From Halichondria panicea (taxonomy: Eukaryota > Porifera > Demospongiae > Suberitida > Halichondriidae), in contig NC_087377.1 of NCBI RefSeq assembly GCF_963675165.1, positions 17,154,518 through 17,218,517 of the forward strand: a stretch of 64,000 bases of DNA, written 5' to 3'. The notes beneath the pieces are model-generated. The model worked only from the letters and a program-made list of their open reading frames with translations. It did no database searches and was not told where the DNA came from. Positions 11,604 through 23,487 of the stretch are shown here, piece by piece. Every line of letters starts with the position of its first letter. The first letter of the stretch is position 1. Made by a program: the position numbers and the translations under genes.

Positions 11604-14581
11604 ATGGCTGCCAGTAAGCGTCCCAGGTATGACCCAAGTGTTGCAGAAGCCACTGCTAAAGTGAAGGTGTCCCAGGCAAAACAAATGGAGAGTCTTACCA
11701 CTGAGATTGTTCCAGCTATTGTCACTGCTGCCAAACAGTTACTCGGTAAAGGAAGTAAAGTGTCCACCGAAACGTTTTGGTTGGCACCTAAAGTTGCACA
11801 GATACTTCTTGTTGCTGACATCGGACTCCAGAAGTGCATGCAACTGATGTATGTTACGAAGAAGGTTCCTGTGAATGTGCCTAACAGGACTAAGGTTGTG
11901 TGCTCACTGATGGATCCTATAGCTACTGCATCCATGAAGACAGATGCAGAGTGTACATAGACATTATTGAAACTTGTGTGGATGCACCTGTGTTTGACAA
12001 CACACATACTAGTGACAGCACTCTGAACCACATTCCCAGGTATGTTATAGGGATTGCGTGCATGCATGTTTATAATTAGCCCGTTCCCAGGCCGAGTTTT
12101 CATATCAAATTGGCATCGCACTACTATATAATTATGGCAATGAGTTGTTTCCACCGGTACAACTTTAATTTGCCGGTTTTAAATTTCCAAAATAGTTATA
12201 TTTAATTGGTATTATCGTTGATGCATATAATTATTAGTTATAATTATTGTATACTCATGTATGCATGCTGACCCAAATCCAAATATGTATGTGCAGGTTT
12301 CTCACTCCTCCCGTTAATAGCTGCATTAATGACAGCTGTCGTATAAGTGGGCATGCAGACTCACTCAACAGTTGTCACCGTATATTCTCTATCTGGTCCT
12401 GAAATTGGTGTCAAGCATGCACTAAAATGTCGAAATTGCAACTACATATATCACTATTCAGCGTATGGTCGGAAAACAAGTACCGGTGAAAAGTTGTACA
12501 ATCAACCTAGAGATTTGGTTGAGGTTTCGGATGTGATCTATTGCGAGAGGGAATTGTACGAACTTTTATGCAGCTTGAGGTATATAAGTTATATATGTGT
12601 ATATTATAACCACACACAGCTTACATTGCTGGGTATCTTTTTCAGGATTCAGCGAATCATACACAGAATTCTCAATGAAATCGTGTAAGCAACAAAATGT
12701 ATATGCAAGCTTGGATGAAAAACAGAAAAGGTATATTTATACTATACTTTATAGTCTTGTCTGCTGCATGCATGCATGATCTGCTGCCTGCATGCTGTGT
12801 ATTTTTATTTACAAAATGCATATTATGATGTTTTCATATACTGCATGTTCTGTCATTGAATTTATATAATTATAGGTTCACCTCATGAATTGACACGCAA
12901 AGCAGTGTCACAAATGTTCTACAATGGAGAGCTTGAGGATGAAGCAAGAAATGGGCACCTCCGTCCTGATGAAATGATAGTCCACTTGAACAGTGACAAG
13001 CTGGAATACATGCAATACATTGTCGAAAAGCAATGCAGCAGTATGTACCAGCATGTCCCTAGAAAAGGGTGCATTGAACGAGGTATGCATGCATAAGAAA
13101 ATGTTGTTCAATTGACCAGTTGCATAATTATAACAGGTTGTGGCAAGTGTTGGTCCATTGATGGCAACTGGAAACTTTGTTTCCCTCACTGCATGTTTCC
13201 TGTCTTGTGTAAAGTCCCTAGTATGCCACTGCTGAACTTTCCAAGTGTATAATAATAATATGCGTTAAGCAGCCCAGAGCAAACAGTGGTTTCTGCATTC
13301 AACATCACTCGAAAGCGGAATCGCTCAGCTATCCAACAGATGTAAGAGGCTTCCTTGGTTACTGCATGTGGAGCGAAGAAATCAGCTGGTATATATAGAT
13401 TGAAGTCCTATAATTATTATATAATTATATACATGCATGCATGGATATATACATGCATGCATGGATGTATATATGCACGTGCTCTATTTATTATGCCCGT
13501 GCTCTATTTATTATGCCCGGCATGCAACTTGCATATATTTATAGACAGTGCAGTGATTCTTCCCAATGAAAATCCGGTACTCACTGATGTCATGGATTCA
13601 GTGTCTGTTCAGCAAGAAAATGAGCACATACAGGAAACCATGCATGGAAGTCATCTCTACCGCTTGCACAGAGGAATCTGACAGTCTATTGAAATCTCAA
13701 GGTTTGTTATGTGCATGCATTGATATGCATATATATATAATACTCTTTTTAACTCCATATTTGCAGGAGTACAAGACTTTGCTCGAGAGTTCCCTTCTGT
13801 TGCTGTAAGCATCTCTAGTTGTGAAGAAGAGTGTGATTCAGTGCAAAAAAGATCTAGGGGAGCGAAAAAAGATTCAGCTGTGGAGTAGAGGACATGTATT
13901 TCTTGTGCGCCCCTGCGGACATATTGAGTTTTGGAGAACAATCTATCGGTAAGTTCATGCTGCATTGCATATAATTATATAATTATACGCATGCTGTTGT
14001 GCTTGATGTTATAAATGCATGCAGGTCTGAATCACCCTCTCAAGTATATTCTTGATTGTGATTGTCTGGCTCTATCAGACTCTGAAGGACGTACCTCCAG
14101 ACAAATGGGGAGAGATTATACTTCACTGAAGTTGCTTATGACAATATGTGCCAGCTTGATAGTCTCCGTGCAGCAAAACAGCCCCTTGCACTGCCAAAAC
14201 CATATGACCTAATGTGGCAGAAAATCACCAAGGTATATATAATTATTATTATTATATATAATTATCATGACATCATTACATATATACATGCATGCATGCA
14301 GGTTATTGATGATTTGCACATTAAAAATCATGTACGAACAGACTGTCACAGACAACATACCATCGTCCCAAGGTTCAAGAAATGAACCCTCTATACTTAA
14401 CCTCATGACAGCAGAGCAAACATTTGCTTGGATTTCCAGATACAAGCGTATTCTGTGTAGCATGAACAAACTTCATCATCAGTTTTTCTTACACAGAATT
14501 GTATACAGGAGAAACAGATATACTGAGTGGTGCATTGACACTGGTAGAAAGGTTCTTCTCCCTGTGAACGTTTCTAAGTAG
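11604..14581 (+). pseudogene. KDZ-type transposase, copy 2, multiply frameshifted
   Basis: It has the same domain order as the copy at 2380-5341, only moderately similar in sequence. The N-terminal exon starts MAASKRPRYD. A CxC5-like cluster follows (CINDSC, then CRNCNYIYHYSAYGRK), then a GFSESY exon. The CxC6-like cluster has GCGKCWSIDGNWKL and GFCIQHH. The catalytic part has AYDNMCQLD, IDDLHIKNHV and AEQTFAWISRYKR and ends at 14581. Frame breaks are seen near 11940, 12370, 12730, 14050 and 14128, so no single product can be made. The two copies diverge strongly, so they are probably separate old insertions or an old duplication. I looked for terminal inverted repeats outside 6422 and 14581 and could not find convincing ones. 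Confidence 0.6.
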
Positions 14582-15659
14582 ATATAATTAATTATTGCAC
14601 ACGGTAATTATGCCGGATATAATAATAAATGCAAGCAGTGATAATTTATGATGTTGACACCACAGTAAAAAATGCGTGCATGACTGAAAGGATGCATGCA
14701 TGCATGCATGGTATAGCTATATATATACATATCTAATTATGTGTATGACTATAATTATATAAATGAGAGTGCATGCATGCATGCATACATGTGTGCAATT
14801 TACCGAGTGCATATGATGTGTCACAACATCCATGCACTTTATAATTCATTATTATAAGTCACATTATTTTGAACACTATAATTATATAGCATGCATGCAT
14901 GTATATTAAATAGCTATATATAATTATAATTATAGTCTCCACATGCATGCAGTCAGATATTATAGTTCAGAGGGTCCTCCACAGCTTCTATATATATATA
15001 CATTGGGGGCAGTATACGCAAAAAACAATGCTGTCAACATAATTATAATTATATAGAAACTGCGTTTAAACAGTTAATACGCAACTTAATCGTTGATACT
15101 CACCGGCACAATGCAGGCATCTTGTAACCAAGACAATCTTCTCAGAGTATTCGTTGTACCTCTCTCTCCCTGTTTGCCATAATCAATCATTTATATATCT
15201 CATGCATTTACATGCAGGTACATTCATTAAAGCGTGTAGAATTTACTGCTTGTGGCTGAGATTATAGATGGACTCAGCAGGAGCGTTTTCTTCCAGTAAT
15301 TTCTCCTTAGCCTAAGGAAATTAATTATTCAATAATTATGTTTAAAAAGTGACGACATACCTGTCTTAGTGCCTTTATCCGTGATAATCTCTTGAACATT
15401 ATGTTACTACATTTTATTGTCTCCACTTTCTTTCCCAAGAGTACTTGCTTTAGAGCTGCAAACTTTGTTGCCTTTGTTTCTTAGATCCGAGTGAATGGTT
15501 GCTGGGTTCAATGGAAACACCAAATGATGGAAGGTAATAACTTAATAACTGATGGAAGGTAATAACATGTACATGAATGTGTGCTGGACAGCCCACTTTG
15601 CGTACGCGTGTACCTTGGAGACGTGTTTGACTATAGAAGTTGGTCCCTTAAAGTACTGC
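14582..15659. other. AT-rich spacer with possible minus-strand exons
   Basis: This is mostly TGCATGCA and ATAATTATA palindromes. On the minus strand two exon-like blocks are visible. One near 15362-15490 encodes a lysine-rich stretch (AALKQVLLGKK) and ends in a good donor. One near 15250-15313 encodes AKEKLLEENAPAESIYN and then a stop. I do not recognise the protein; it may be a gene fragment. Confidence 0.3.
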
Positions 15660-16205
15660 TGATCAAACGAGTGTTGCAAGCGTGCGCTTGCTAATGCCTC
15701 TCGCCATGTTTTTGCTTTCGCTCAACAGTATATTAGAGTGTTATAGAAGAGGTAAATACTTTGCAATGTGCTTTGATTGTTTCACAAGAAAGGGGTGTCC
15801 ACAGTTAATTGATCGTCTTAAATGGCCTGTAGCCAAACAGTGGGAGCAAACCTTTGTCAAAGGCATAGACAGTGATAAGTATTAAAGACAGAATTCAATC
15901 ACAGAAAGTAGTATATCTATAACAAGCAGTCTAAAAAGAGTTATCGAAAAGGTTGGTTTGTCTTAATTACCAGGACCTCAACAAAGAAAATTGATTTCTG
16001 CCAGGATCTGGGGTTCAAAATGAATTCTCTTACACGTAGTATTGAGCGCGCATGCGCATTACATCCAGGAATAAGGGGTGTGTCTGTAAGTTCAAAAAAA
16101 TTAATAATAGCTACTGAGCAGTTACAGCTGGAACAGACACACAGACAGACACACACAGTCAGCTTTACCGTAACCCTCGTGCGGCTACGCCTCGAGGCAT
16201 AACTA
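15660..16205 (-). repeat. Dispersed repeat with ATGCCTC ends, copy 1
   Basis: This reverse-strand copy matches the plus-strand blocks at 27236-28128 and 33508-34328. All copies begin ATGCCTCNAGGCGTAGCC, run into a TG/TCTG-rich stretch and end near GGCGAGAGGCATTAGCA. The terminal ATGCCTC and GAGGCAT form a very short inverted repeat. There is no long reading frame. It is probably a non-autonomous mobile element; this copy is the shortest and most diverged. Confidence 0.6.
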
Positions 16206-16280
16206 CTGCTTTTGAATGCTCAAAACAATAAATCAGTGGGATGCCATCAAATGAAAAATTCCAAAACACCGTTACCGTTA

Positions 16281-16755
16281 CCGTATTCACCTGAATTACC
16301 GGGACACTCTATTCTAAGGGACACTTCGGACTTACGTAATTTTTTTCACTCTATATTAAAGAACAACAGGAAATGTAAATATTTTTAGATGTCCCGATCT
16401 AATTAGAACGAAAAAGAGCATGCCCCTAACGTCAGCTCGATAGACACTCAAAACTCTGGATTCTACTCTCTGGCACCGTAATATGTCACTGACGGTTGAA
16501 GACACCACTTTGTAGACATGGAACCTGCGTACACAGCTTCTAAACTGCACGAAAGATATTTTAGCTACAGAGCTAGCCTCGGCCTGGAATCGAGGCCGTG
16601 TACGTACCTTAAATGGGGAAATATTCGTTCTAATTACTACAGGACACCCTAATACAAGGGACACTTCGACTTTAACGTAATTTTTCTTGCTCTTTCCAAG
16701 GGACACTGCAAGCCGTAATAATTTTTTTGTGTCCCGGTAATTCGGGTGAATACGG
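16281..16755. mobile_element. TA-flanked inverted-repeat element, 475 bp
   Basis: The ends are inverted repeats starting CCGTATTCACC and running through GAATTACCGGGACAC. TA lies directly outside both ends. Inner blocks containing GGGACACTTCG recur in both halves. No transposase is present. Confidence 0.75.
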
Positions 16756-17656
16756 TAACGATACATGTTCTTAACATACTGTCATTACTTACTTTGGTAA
16801 CAATTTGAGTCTGTTCATCGTCCATGCACCTGCACCTGCACCTTGCTCACTGAAGTCCTGGTACTCATAGTACAGTAGAGCTGTGCAGCCCTAGGAGGCA
16901 TTCAACATCATCCACTACTCCATAATTAGGTTGACCGTACCCAGTCCCAGTGCAACTGCTGAAGAATTCGAGGGGTGTGGTTGTGGTTAAATTTAACTTC
17001 CGTTCCTGACATCGAGTGAACAAAGCCAATCCCCTATACGCTCTCTAAGTAATCGAGGCTACTTAAGTACCTCGATTACCAGGCCGCACTAGCTAGTGGG
17101 ATGGTAGCCTCGACTCCAGCCCCTTGAATAGTGGGCCTGGTATTTACTGTTGGCGCGTGGGTGGACAATTAATTTATTATTTACCGTATTTATCTCATTG
17201 AACGTTAAAACAGTATTTTATCTTATTGTGATAAAGAACAGAAAAAAGAAAAAGAGGCTACCTCTCTGTATATACTGTAGACAGAGACAGCTAAGTAAAA
17301 CATCAGCTCTGTAGATTTATTCATTAACTTGAGGCTCGGATCGGATACACACTCAGACGACAAGTTAATCTCATAAGAAATTAGTTAAACCTGTGGGTAA
17401 AAAATAAATGTGGATAAGTACAGTGGCTGTGACGTAACATATAATGTGAGGACTACTTATTGATTTACACAATAGATTTACCATTGAAAGCACTATCCAT
17501 TAATACACACTCAAGCAACAAGTCCGGATACACACTCAAGCAACAAGTCCCTCGGATCGGATACACACAAGTCCCTCGGATTGTAAACACATTCAGGCCA
17601 CACAGTTCTCGGATCAGATACCACGTACTTACTCTGTGACCAATTTTCGGCAAATG

Positions 17657-18005
17657 TCACAACAATACTTCCTTCCAGAGAGAATGGCACTGAACGTCGA
17701 ACAGACACACCAACACTTTGAAGATGGCTTCACTCAGAGAAACAAGAGGAGAAATCACCATCACAACACTTCTTTCAGAGAGAGGTGCACTGGTCCTGTC
17801 AAGCTTCATATCAATCAAGAAAGGGAGTGTCTGGAAAGCAGATGGACTTGCTCTGGGACTTGCCATAGCCGGTCGGTACGGTACCCACATAAACACCAGC
17901 GTACAGACACTTCAACGCCTCCAGCTGCTTGTCTTTCAAGACTAGACCTGGTATTCCAACACAGGATAACGCGTACACGAGAGCAGAAGAGAAGGTAGCA
18001 GCCAT
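17657..18005 (-). pseudogene. RecQ-like helicase N-terminal remnant
   Basis: The minus strand encodes a start followed by LKDKQLEALKCLYAG and PTGYGKS, which resembles the Q-motif region and Walker A of RecQ helicases. In another frame nearby lies SVVMVISPLVSL, which resembles RecQ motif Ia. The two parts are in different frames, and the expected downstream helicase motifs are absent. This is a broken fragment, probably carried by a repeat. Confidence 0.5.
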
Positions 18006-18170
18006 TACACAACTTGGACTAGATTTCTTTTTTCAATGACATCATTATAAATGAAACGGATATCAATGTTTTACAAACTAATGCGGAATAAGAATACTGA
18101 TAAATATACTGCAATTTACGATTACCAAGATTCTTGGTAATTCTGGCGCATGCGTAAACAGTGTATACCA

Positions 18171-18565
18171 CGCTCTCCAAGTGGGGGTCCAGCGGCTGGC
18201 TTCCAATCTCCCCAGCTGCAGGTCTGTGGGTATGACATGCATTCCCCTTGTGGCCGAAACCCTGGGAGGCTTAGCAGAGGACTTCATCTCAACCATCCGT
18301 GATATCGGCCGGTCAATTTGTCTCCGCTCAGGCGCGGACCGAGACTCAGTCACCATTAAACACCTCTTTGGGAGAGTCAGCATAGCCCTTTGGCGAGGGA
18401 ATGCTTCCATGCTCATTCACAGGTCACCAACTCTATCACCTGTGCTTGATGGGCATACCTAAACTTACTATAAATTATGTTTGTTCTTCATATCTTTACT
18501 TTACTTAGATTTTGATTTATATCTGTCTATATACCCGTTAAAAAAAAAAAAAAAAAAAAAAAAAA
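18171..18565 (+). mobile_element. 5'-truncated LINE 3' end with poly(A)
   Basis: A coding tail (to 18462) contains GRSICLRSGADRDSV and LFGRVSIALWRGNASML, like the C-terminal part of reverse-transcriptase polyproteins of animal retrotransposons. It ends in a run of 25 A at 18541-18565. The 8-base word GTATACCA lies directly before it (18163-18170) and after the A run (18566-18573), as expected for a target site duplication. Confidence 0.75.
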
Positions 18566-18644
18566 GTATACCAGGCCGCCTTTCTCAGCGGCTTGGAATC
18601 GAGGCTAGTGGGATGGATAGCCTCGAATCCTTGATTATACAGCC

Positions 18645-19512
18645 ACAGTATTAAATGGCGATCCTATGGCGCGCCGTGTGTTTCAAGAACAATAATGTCT
18701 GCATGTACATAGGCGTGTCCTGGTGTGAATATACCTAGATAGCATGCACGTGCAATGATCGCCTTATGCAGTGATCATGTCTGCACATTAGCCTCGATCC
18801 CAGGCCGAGTTTTCGCTTTTATAACGGTTAGGCAAACAACTGGTTGTTCGCCTAACCGTTATAAAAGCGAAAACTCGGCCTGGGATCGAGGCTAGTCTGC
18901 ACATGCAACCATTAATCTCTGCGTGTGCAGTGATCATGTCTGCACATGCAACCATTAGTCTCTGCAAATACAATTGAGGAGAAATACAATGGTAAATGTA
19001 ATTGTGTAAAGTTCACTGATATAGCTAAAAATTTCATGTCTGTACATGCAGTGATCATGTCTGCACATGCAACCATTAGTCTCTGCGTGTGTAGTGATCA
19101 TCCTTCAACGGAGATAAGCTTCCTTCTTGACTATAAGAGTTCCAGACGAAGTCTTAGGGCTAACAGCTTAAATCACATGCCCTCTGTCATTGTGAAATCT
19201 TTGAAAGAAACCTTTGACAAGGAGTAATAGTTGCATGTGCAGACATGATCACTGCATGTGCACAGACTAATGGTTGCATGTGCAGACATGATCACTGCAT
19301 GTGCACAGACTAATGGTTGCATGTGCAGACATGATCACTGCACACGCAGAGATTAATGGTTGCATGTGCAGACATGATCACTGCATAAGGCGATCATTGC
19401 ACGTGCATGCTATCTAGGTATATTCACACCAGGGCACGCCTATGTACATGCAGACATTGTTATTGAAACACACGGCGCGCCATACGATCCCATGCAACGC
19501 TACTGTTGCATT
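18645..19512. mobile_element. Long inverted-repeat element with internal repeat arrays
   Basis: The left arm (about 18660-18790) and right arm (about 19390-19500) are inverted copies. They share GGCGCGCCGTGTGTTTCAA and the block CTGGTGTGAATATACCTAGA. Inside each arm are direct repeats built on GATCATGTCTGCACATGCAA, inverted between the halves. The centre (18970-19220) is unrelated and contains a frame with the words NGKCNCVKFTDIAKNF and STEISFLLDYKSSRRSL. That could be captured coding sequence. A 106-base foldback element is nested in the left arm. Exact outer ends and target duplication could not be fixed. Confidence 0.6.
18789..18894. mobile_element. 106-bp foldback element with 10-base target duplication
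   Basis: It is almost entirely one palindrome. It starts TAGCCTCGATCCCAGGCC, ends with the complement, and has a short CTGG centre. The 10-base word GTCTGCACAT lies immediately before (18779-18788) and after (18895-18904). It sits inside the left arm of the larger element, so it is a later insertion. A 9-10 base duplication is typical of Mutator-like transposases. Confidence 0.85.
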
Positions 19513-19777
19513 TAAGTGCGTACATAATTCGTGTGCCCATATCATGCCATATCTATCAATGACCGATGGCAGTGAGTAATTTCTAACACTGTACTGTACA
19601 CCAGCCTCCTTCGCAAGTGCAGCCTGGGATCGTGGCCACTGTACACTAACACAGGCTCAGAGTTGTCATCTTCCTATGCAGTCTAGAGTCACTCACTTAG
19701 TTACATTATACCTGTATACTATACAGGTATGACTCAGTATAGTCTACAAAGATGGCTTCCTCAGTGCTTGCACCTCA

Positions 19778-19916
19778 CATGTGATGTGGTTCTGTCTTCA
19801 ACAAAGATATTTGTTATTGCATGTGACAGATATTGTTCTGCTCTGGCATGTATTGTTTTTTCTACTTCAATGCTGTGATCTGAATTAATGAAGATACTGC
19901 CTCTGGATTATTATCA
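19778..19916 (+). promoter_or_regulatory. DK1 upstream region and 5' non-coding exon
   Basis: Two degenerate E-boxes (CATGTG at 19778 and 19820) lie where DK2-DK4 carry CACGTG. A 5' non-coding exon ends at GGATTATTATCA (19916) before a GTGAGTGC donor. The same exon end is found before all four Death-domain genes. It would splice to the acceptor CTCTACAG just before the start codon at 20046. Confidence 0.55.
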
Positions 19917-20045
19917 GTGAGTGCAGACAGACTGTTGACTGTTAATGATTATGGTTTAGATCTTGTCAAGCTAGCTAGGCTAGTCTATACTTTACTAGCA
20001 TTTAATAATGATGTCTTTATCCCACACTCTACAGAGACTCAGAAG

Positions 20046-20430
20046 ATGTCTGACTATCTCACAATAGCAGATCTAAAGAAATTGTATCTCGTCACGTTTG
20101 ATGCTCGAATTAAGTGGCGAAACATCTTGCTTATTCTTGACGTACCCCAGGCTACAATCCACAGCATCGGGAAAGAATGGAGCAACAATCCTGATGACTG
20201 CTATCGTGAGGGTTTGATTAAATGGCTTAATGAAGGAGGGAAGAGCTGGGAAGATATGATGGAGGCATTGTCAAGTCCAATCGTAGGCCACGTTCACATA
20301 GCCAATACCATCGAGAAAGATCATCTACAGTCTACTGATGCAAGCAATCCTACTGATGTGAAGTCAGAGGGTAAGCACTAGTTCAGCACAGGAATGCACA
20401 TCTCATACATGATGTTATATGCTTATTCAC

Positions 20431-20480
<50 letters not shown>

Positions 20481-22816
20481 GTTCTACAGTTGACCAAAAC
20501 CGCCAGAAGATCAACGACGATTTAACTGTTTTCCTGGACAAGCCTCTCGGTAAAGGTGCATTTGGAGCAGTCTTCAAAGGCAGCTACAGGGGCGAGATAT
20601 GTGCAGTCAAAGTGCTGCTTCACGATGCTATGGAGATGCAGGCAAGTATTCCAGTCAGCAAAGACGAAGAAGCTAGCGATGCAATTGATCGTGAGAGTGA
20701 TTTTCTCAAGTCGTTCCAGCACCCAAATGTTGTTCAGTTTTTGTCGACTGCCAAGCACCCCAAATCAGGTGGTACAATCCTCGTTGTTGAGCTGATGGAT
20801 TGCAATCTGAGATCCTATTTCTCCGGCCTTGATGAAGAGTCCCTCACTAGCGAATATGAAATTAGCCTCTCCAAAGACATGGCTTGTGGTCTGGCCTACA
20901 TTCACAGCAAGCAGATTATCCATCGTGACCTCTGTGGTGATAACGTCTTGCTGAAGCTTACACGACCAGTGCCTGTCGCAAAGATATCCGACTTTGGCAT
21001 GTCACGGCTATACGATCCCTCCAAGCTTAGCCACACCCTCACAGCCATTGGTCACCGTATGGGGTATCTACCTCTCGAGGCTATTCGATTGGACAAGGAT
21101 AATTATGATAATAGCTTGGATGTGTTCTCTCTTGGGGCGATTATGATGCAGATTGTTCGCAAGCTGAAGACGATCAAATCTGTGGAAGATCGATCATTCC
21201 ATGTTGCCCAGATACCTCACACACACAGGTTGAGGAAGCTTATCGACAGTTGTTTGCAAGAAGACATGAGGAGGAGACCATCTGCCAGGGACATCTGTGA
21301 GTCAATGATAAGTATATTATGTGTTTTACGTTTCAGCTAACTGTAACCTATAACGAAAAAATCATATCCGTCTATTAATGTTGGTATCGATTTTAGATAC
21401 TTACCTGACAACAAGCTCGGACACAGTGGAGGCAACAAAGAGGGAGTCAAAGGACACTCAACCAGTCAAGAAGGTGCGTACATGTAGTGTGATAATGAGA
21501 TTCCCACAGCAACAATAGTATTGAACCTTAACATGCATGGATGCTGTCTCATGTGTTAAGCCGTAACTACACATTCGTTTGAGTGTGCCTATATATTATG
21601 TACTTCCTTTAGTGAAGATTGTCTCGTTCTGTTGTAGAATTTTCTCTAATGTTATTCACGTCTGTGTTGGATTTCCACCAACGTTCCCCTGTACAGGCTC
21701 ACAGGGAACAAATTAAGCACAAAGATGCTGAGCTGGTCAGGAGAGACGCCATCATTCAACAGCAGAGACAGGTGAGACAAAATACACCATTATATTATTG
21801 CAGAGCTATACTAGAAGCTTTGATCTCTTATAATCGTACTGTACATTCTATTAGACTGGTGGGTATGGCCTCTTAAGCTAATTAGAGAAAGTGATTTAGT
21901 GTGCATGCAATTATTGCTACAAGTAACACTCGCTTGTTAGTAGACACTATCCTAATTACACTCATTCATTATTCAGGGTCCCCCTCCCAGAGAGTTGAGA
22001 CCTCCACTCACTCTGAAATGGAGAAGAGGAAAAGACATGCCAATCAAGATGGGCTACTCGGTACAGAGTGTTGTTATCGGTGACACGGTGTATGTTGGTG
22101 GATGTAGTGCAGGCAATCATCGTGACATGTGTACAGTAATGAAGCTCGAGCAAGATCAATGGACCAAACTACCAGAGTACACTGCCAAGTACTTTGCTAT
22201 GACATCACTCGCTAATCGACTAGTGATGGTGGGAGGAGTTGATCCAAGAAACAACAATTGCACAAATCAACTTGCTGGGTTTGAGTTAAGGAAATGGACT
22301 CATCCGTACCCACCAATGAACATTGCTCGTCTTTGCTCAACAGCTGTTTCTTTCAACAACCACATCATTGTAGCCGGTGGGTGTGATGATAAAGGATATA
22401 CCTCCTCTGTGGAGGTGTTGGACGTGGCATCAAGAAGATGGTACATTGCTCAGTCACTACCTAACCCACGATCATCACTGAAATCGACTCTCATAGGAAA
22501 CACCCTCTACCTAATGGGAGGGGTGGATCACACTGACATGACAACCAAGACAGTGCACCACGTCGACCTCAATGAACTCATTGCAAAATCCCTTTCCAAC
22601 CTGGACACACCCACTCTCTGGCAGACCTTACAGAAAGTACCACTCGTGCGGTCAGCTCCTCTCAGTATTGGGAGGTCACTATTAGCCGTTGGTGGAGCGG
22701 ATGACAGAGGCAACCCAAGTTCATCGATCCACGTCTACCAGCCTGACACCAGGAGGTGGGTGAAAGTGGGAGACCTGCCTACCTCTGCGCACTTAAGGCC
22801 CGGGTCCAGATTTTAA
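20046..22816 (+). CDS. DK1: Death domain - kinase - kelch protein, C-terminus cut
   Basis: Exons: 20046-20370 (Death domain), 20490-21296 (kinase), 21397-21473, 21697-21771 (coiled coil, RRDAIIQQQRQ) and 21977-22816 (kelch). These give about 707 residues. The kinase has a glycine loop (GKGAFGAVFKG), VAIK-type lysine (CAVKVL), HRDLCGDN and DFGMSR, so it looks active. It resembles TKL kinases. The kelch region has repeated GG blade motifs. A 703-bp element at 22783-23485 interrupts the last blade after GDLPT and brings a stop at 22816. The lost end is still present at 23488-23608. I start at 20046 because all paralogues share MSDYLTI; in-frame ATGs further up lie in the 5' intron. Intron 1 holds a long C run followed by a CA repeat. 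The role is inferred: intracellular sensing with Death-domain and kinase signalling. Confidence 0.8.
20430..20478. repeat. C-run plus CA repeat in DK1 intron 1
   Basis: Eighteen C residues are followed by an uninterrupted CA repeat, ending ten bases before the kinase exon acceptor. The same composite occurs in DK2 at about 26756-26793 and DK4 at about 54142-54189. Confidence 0.9.
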
Positions 22817-23485
22817 CACCAAAATTTACACTATGTTCATACTGCTGTATTATTTGCAATATACAGTGTATGCTGCATCAAAATGATCCAAAATGAAGCT
22901 CAATGTTTTCTTTTTCCAAAAAACTAATTAGCTTAATTCAATTATGCTAATTAGTCCCATAAATGATGATGACGTCATGCCACTTTCAGAAAGAGAAGTG
23001 CAAATACGGCGTTGAAGATGCCAAGATCAAGCTTCAAAAACAAGGCTAGATGAACATCTCATAGCTAGGTACTAGTATCCTTGATGGGAAGAGTAGGAGT
23101 TATTGTATTCTTGAGATACACAAAATAGCCTACCTCTAGGGTGGCTGTCAGAGCTAAAGAAGCTAGCATAGCTAAGAAAGTTTTGGACATTTTTACTTCC
23201 CATCAAGGAAACATAATCATAACAACATAATCTATCTTTTGAGGGCCTAAACAGCTACTCTTACCTTGTTTAAGTCCGCCGTATTTGTTGCCAAAGATAA
23301 TCTATAATAGTTCTAGCAGCTAGCTAAGCAAATACATTGACCTTATGACGTCATGTGCAATGAATAACATTAATAAACATTATGAATCTCATTAACACTA
23401 CATGATCTACATGATCTACATAAAATGTAGGCAATGAATAAAATTAATCTTATCAGTGCCTGACCCAGGCCTTAACTGCCCAGAG
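22783..23485. mobile_element. 703-bp inverted-repeat element inside DK1 kelch exon
   Basis: The paralogues read GACCTGCCTACTGCACGATAC without a break. In DK1 this junction is split by 703 bases, flanked by AC on both sides (22781-22782 and 23486-23487). The ends are imperfect inverted repeats (CTCTGCGCACTTAAGGCC versus CTCTGGGCAGTTAAGGCC). The element has no transposase and contains further inverted segments. It introduces an in-frame stop within the first 35 bases. Confidence 0.85.
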
Positions 23486-23487
23486 AC

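Noticed and set aside
6200-15100. Terminal inverted repeats for the KDZ copy 2 element
   Set aside because: I compared the sequence outside 6422 and 14581 and saw only short AT-rich matches that occur all over the window.
18895-19400. Regular repeats that could suggest a CRISPR-like array
   Set aside because: Units are direct in each half and inverted between halves, spacers are not unique, and the context is a eukaryotic inverted-repeat element.
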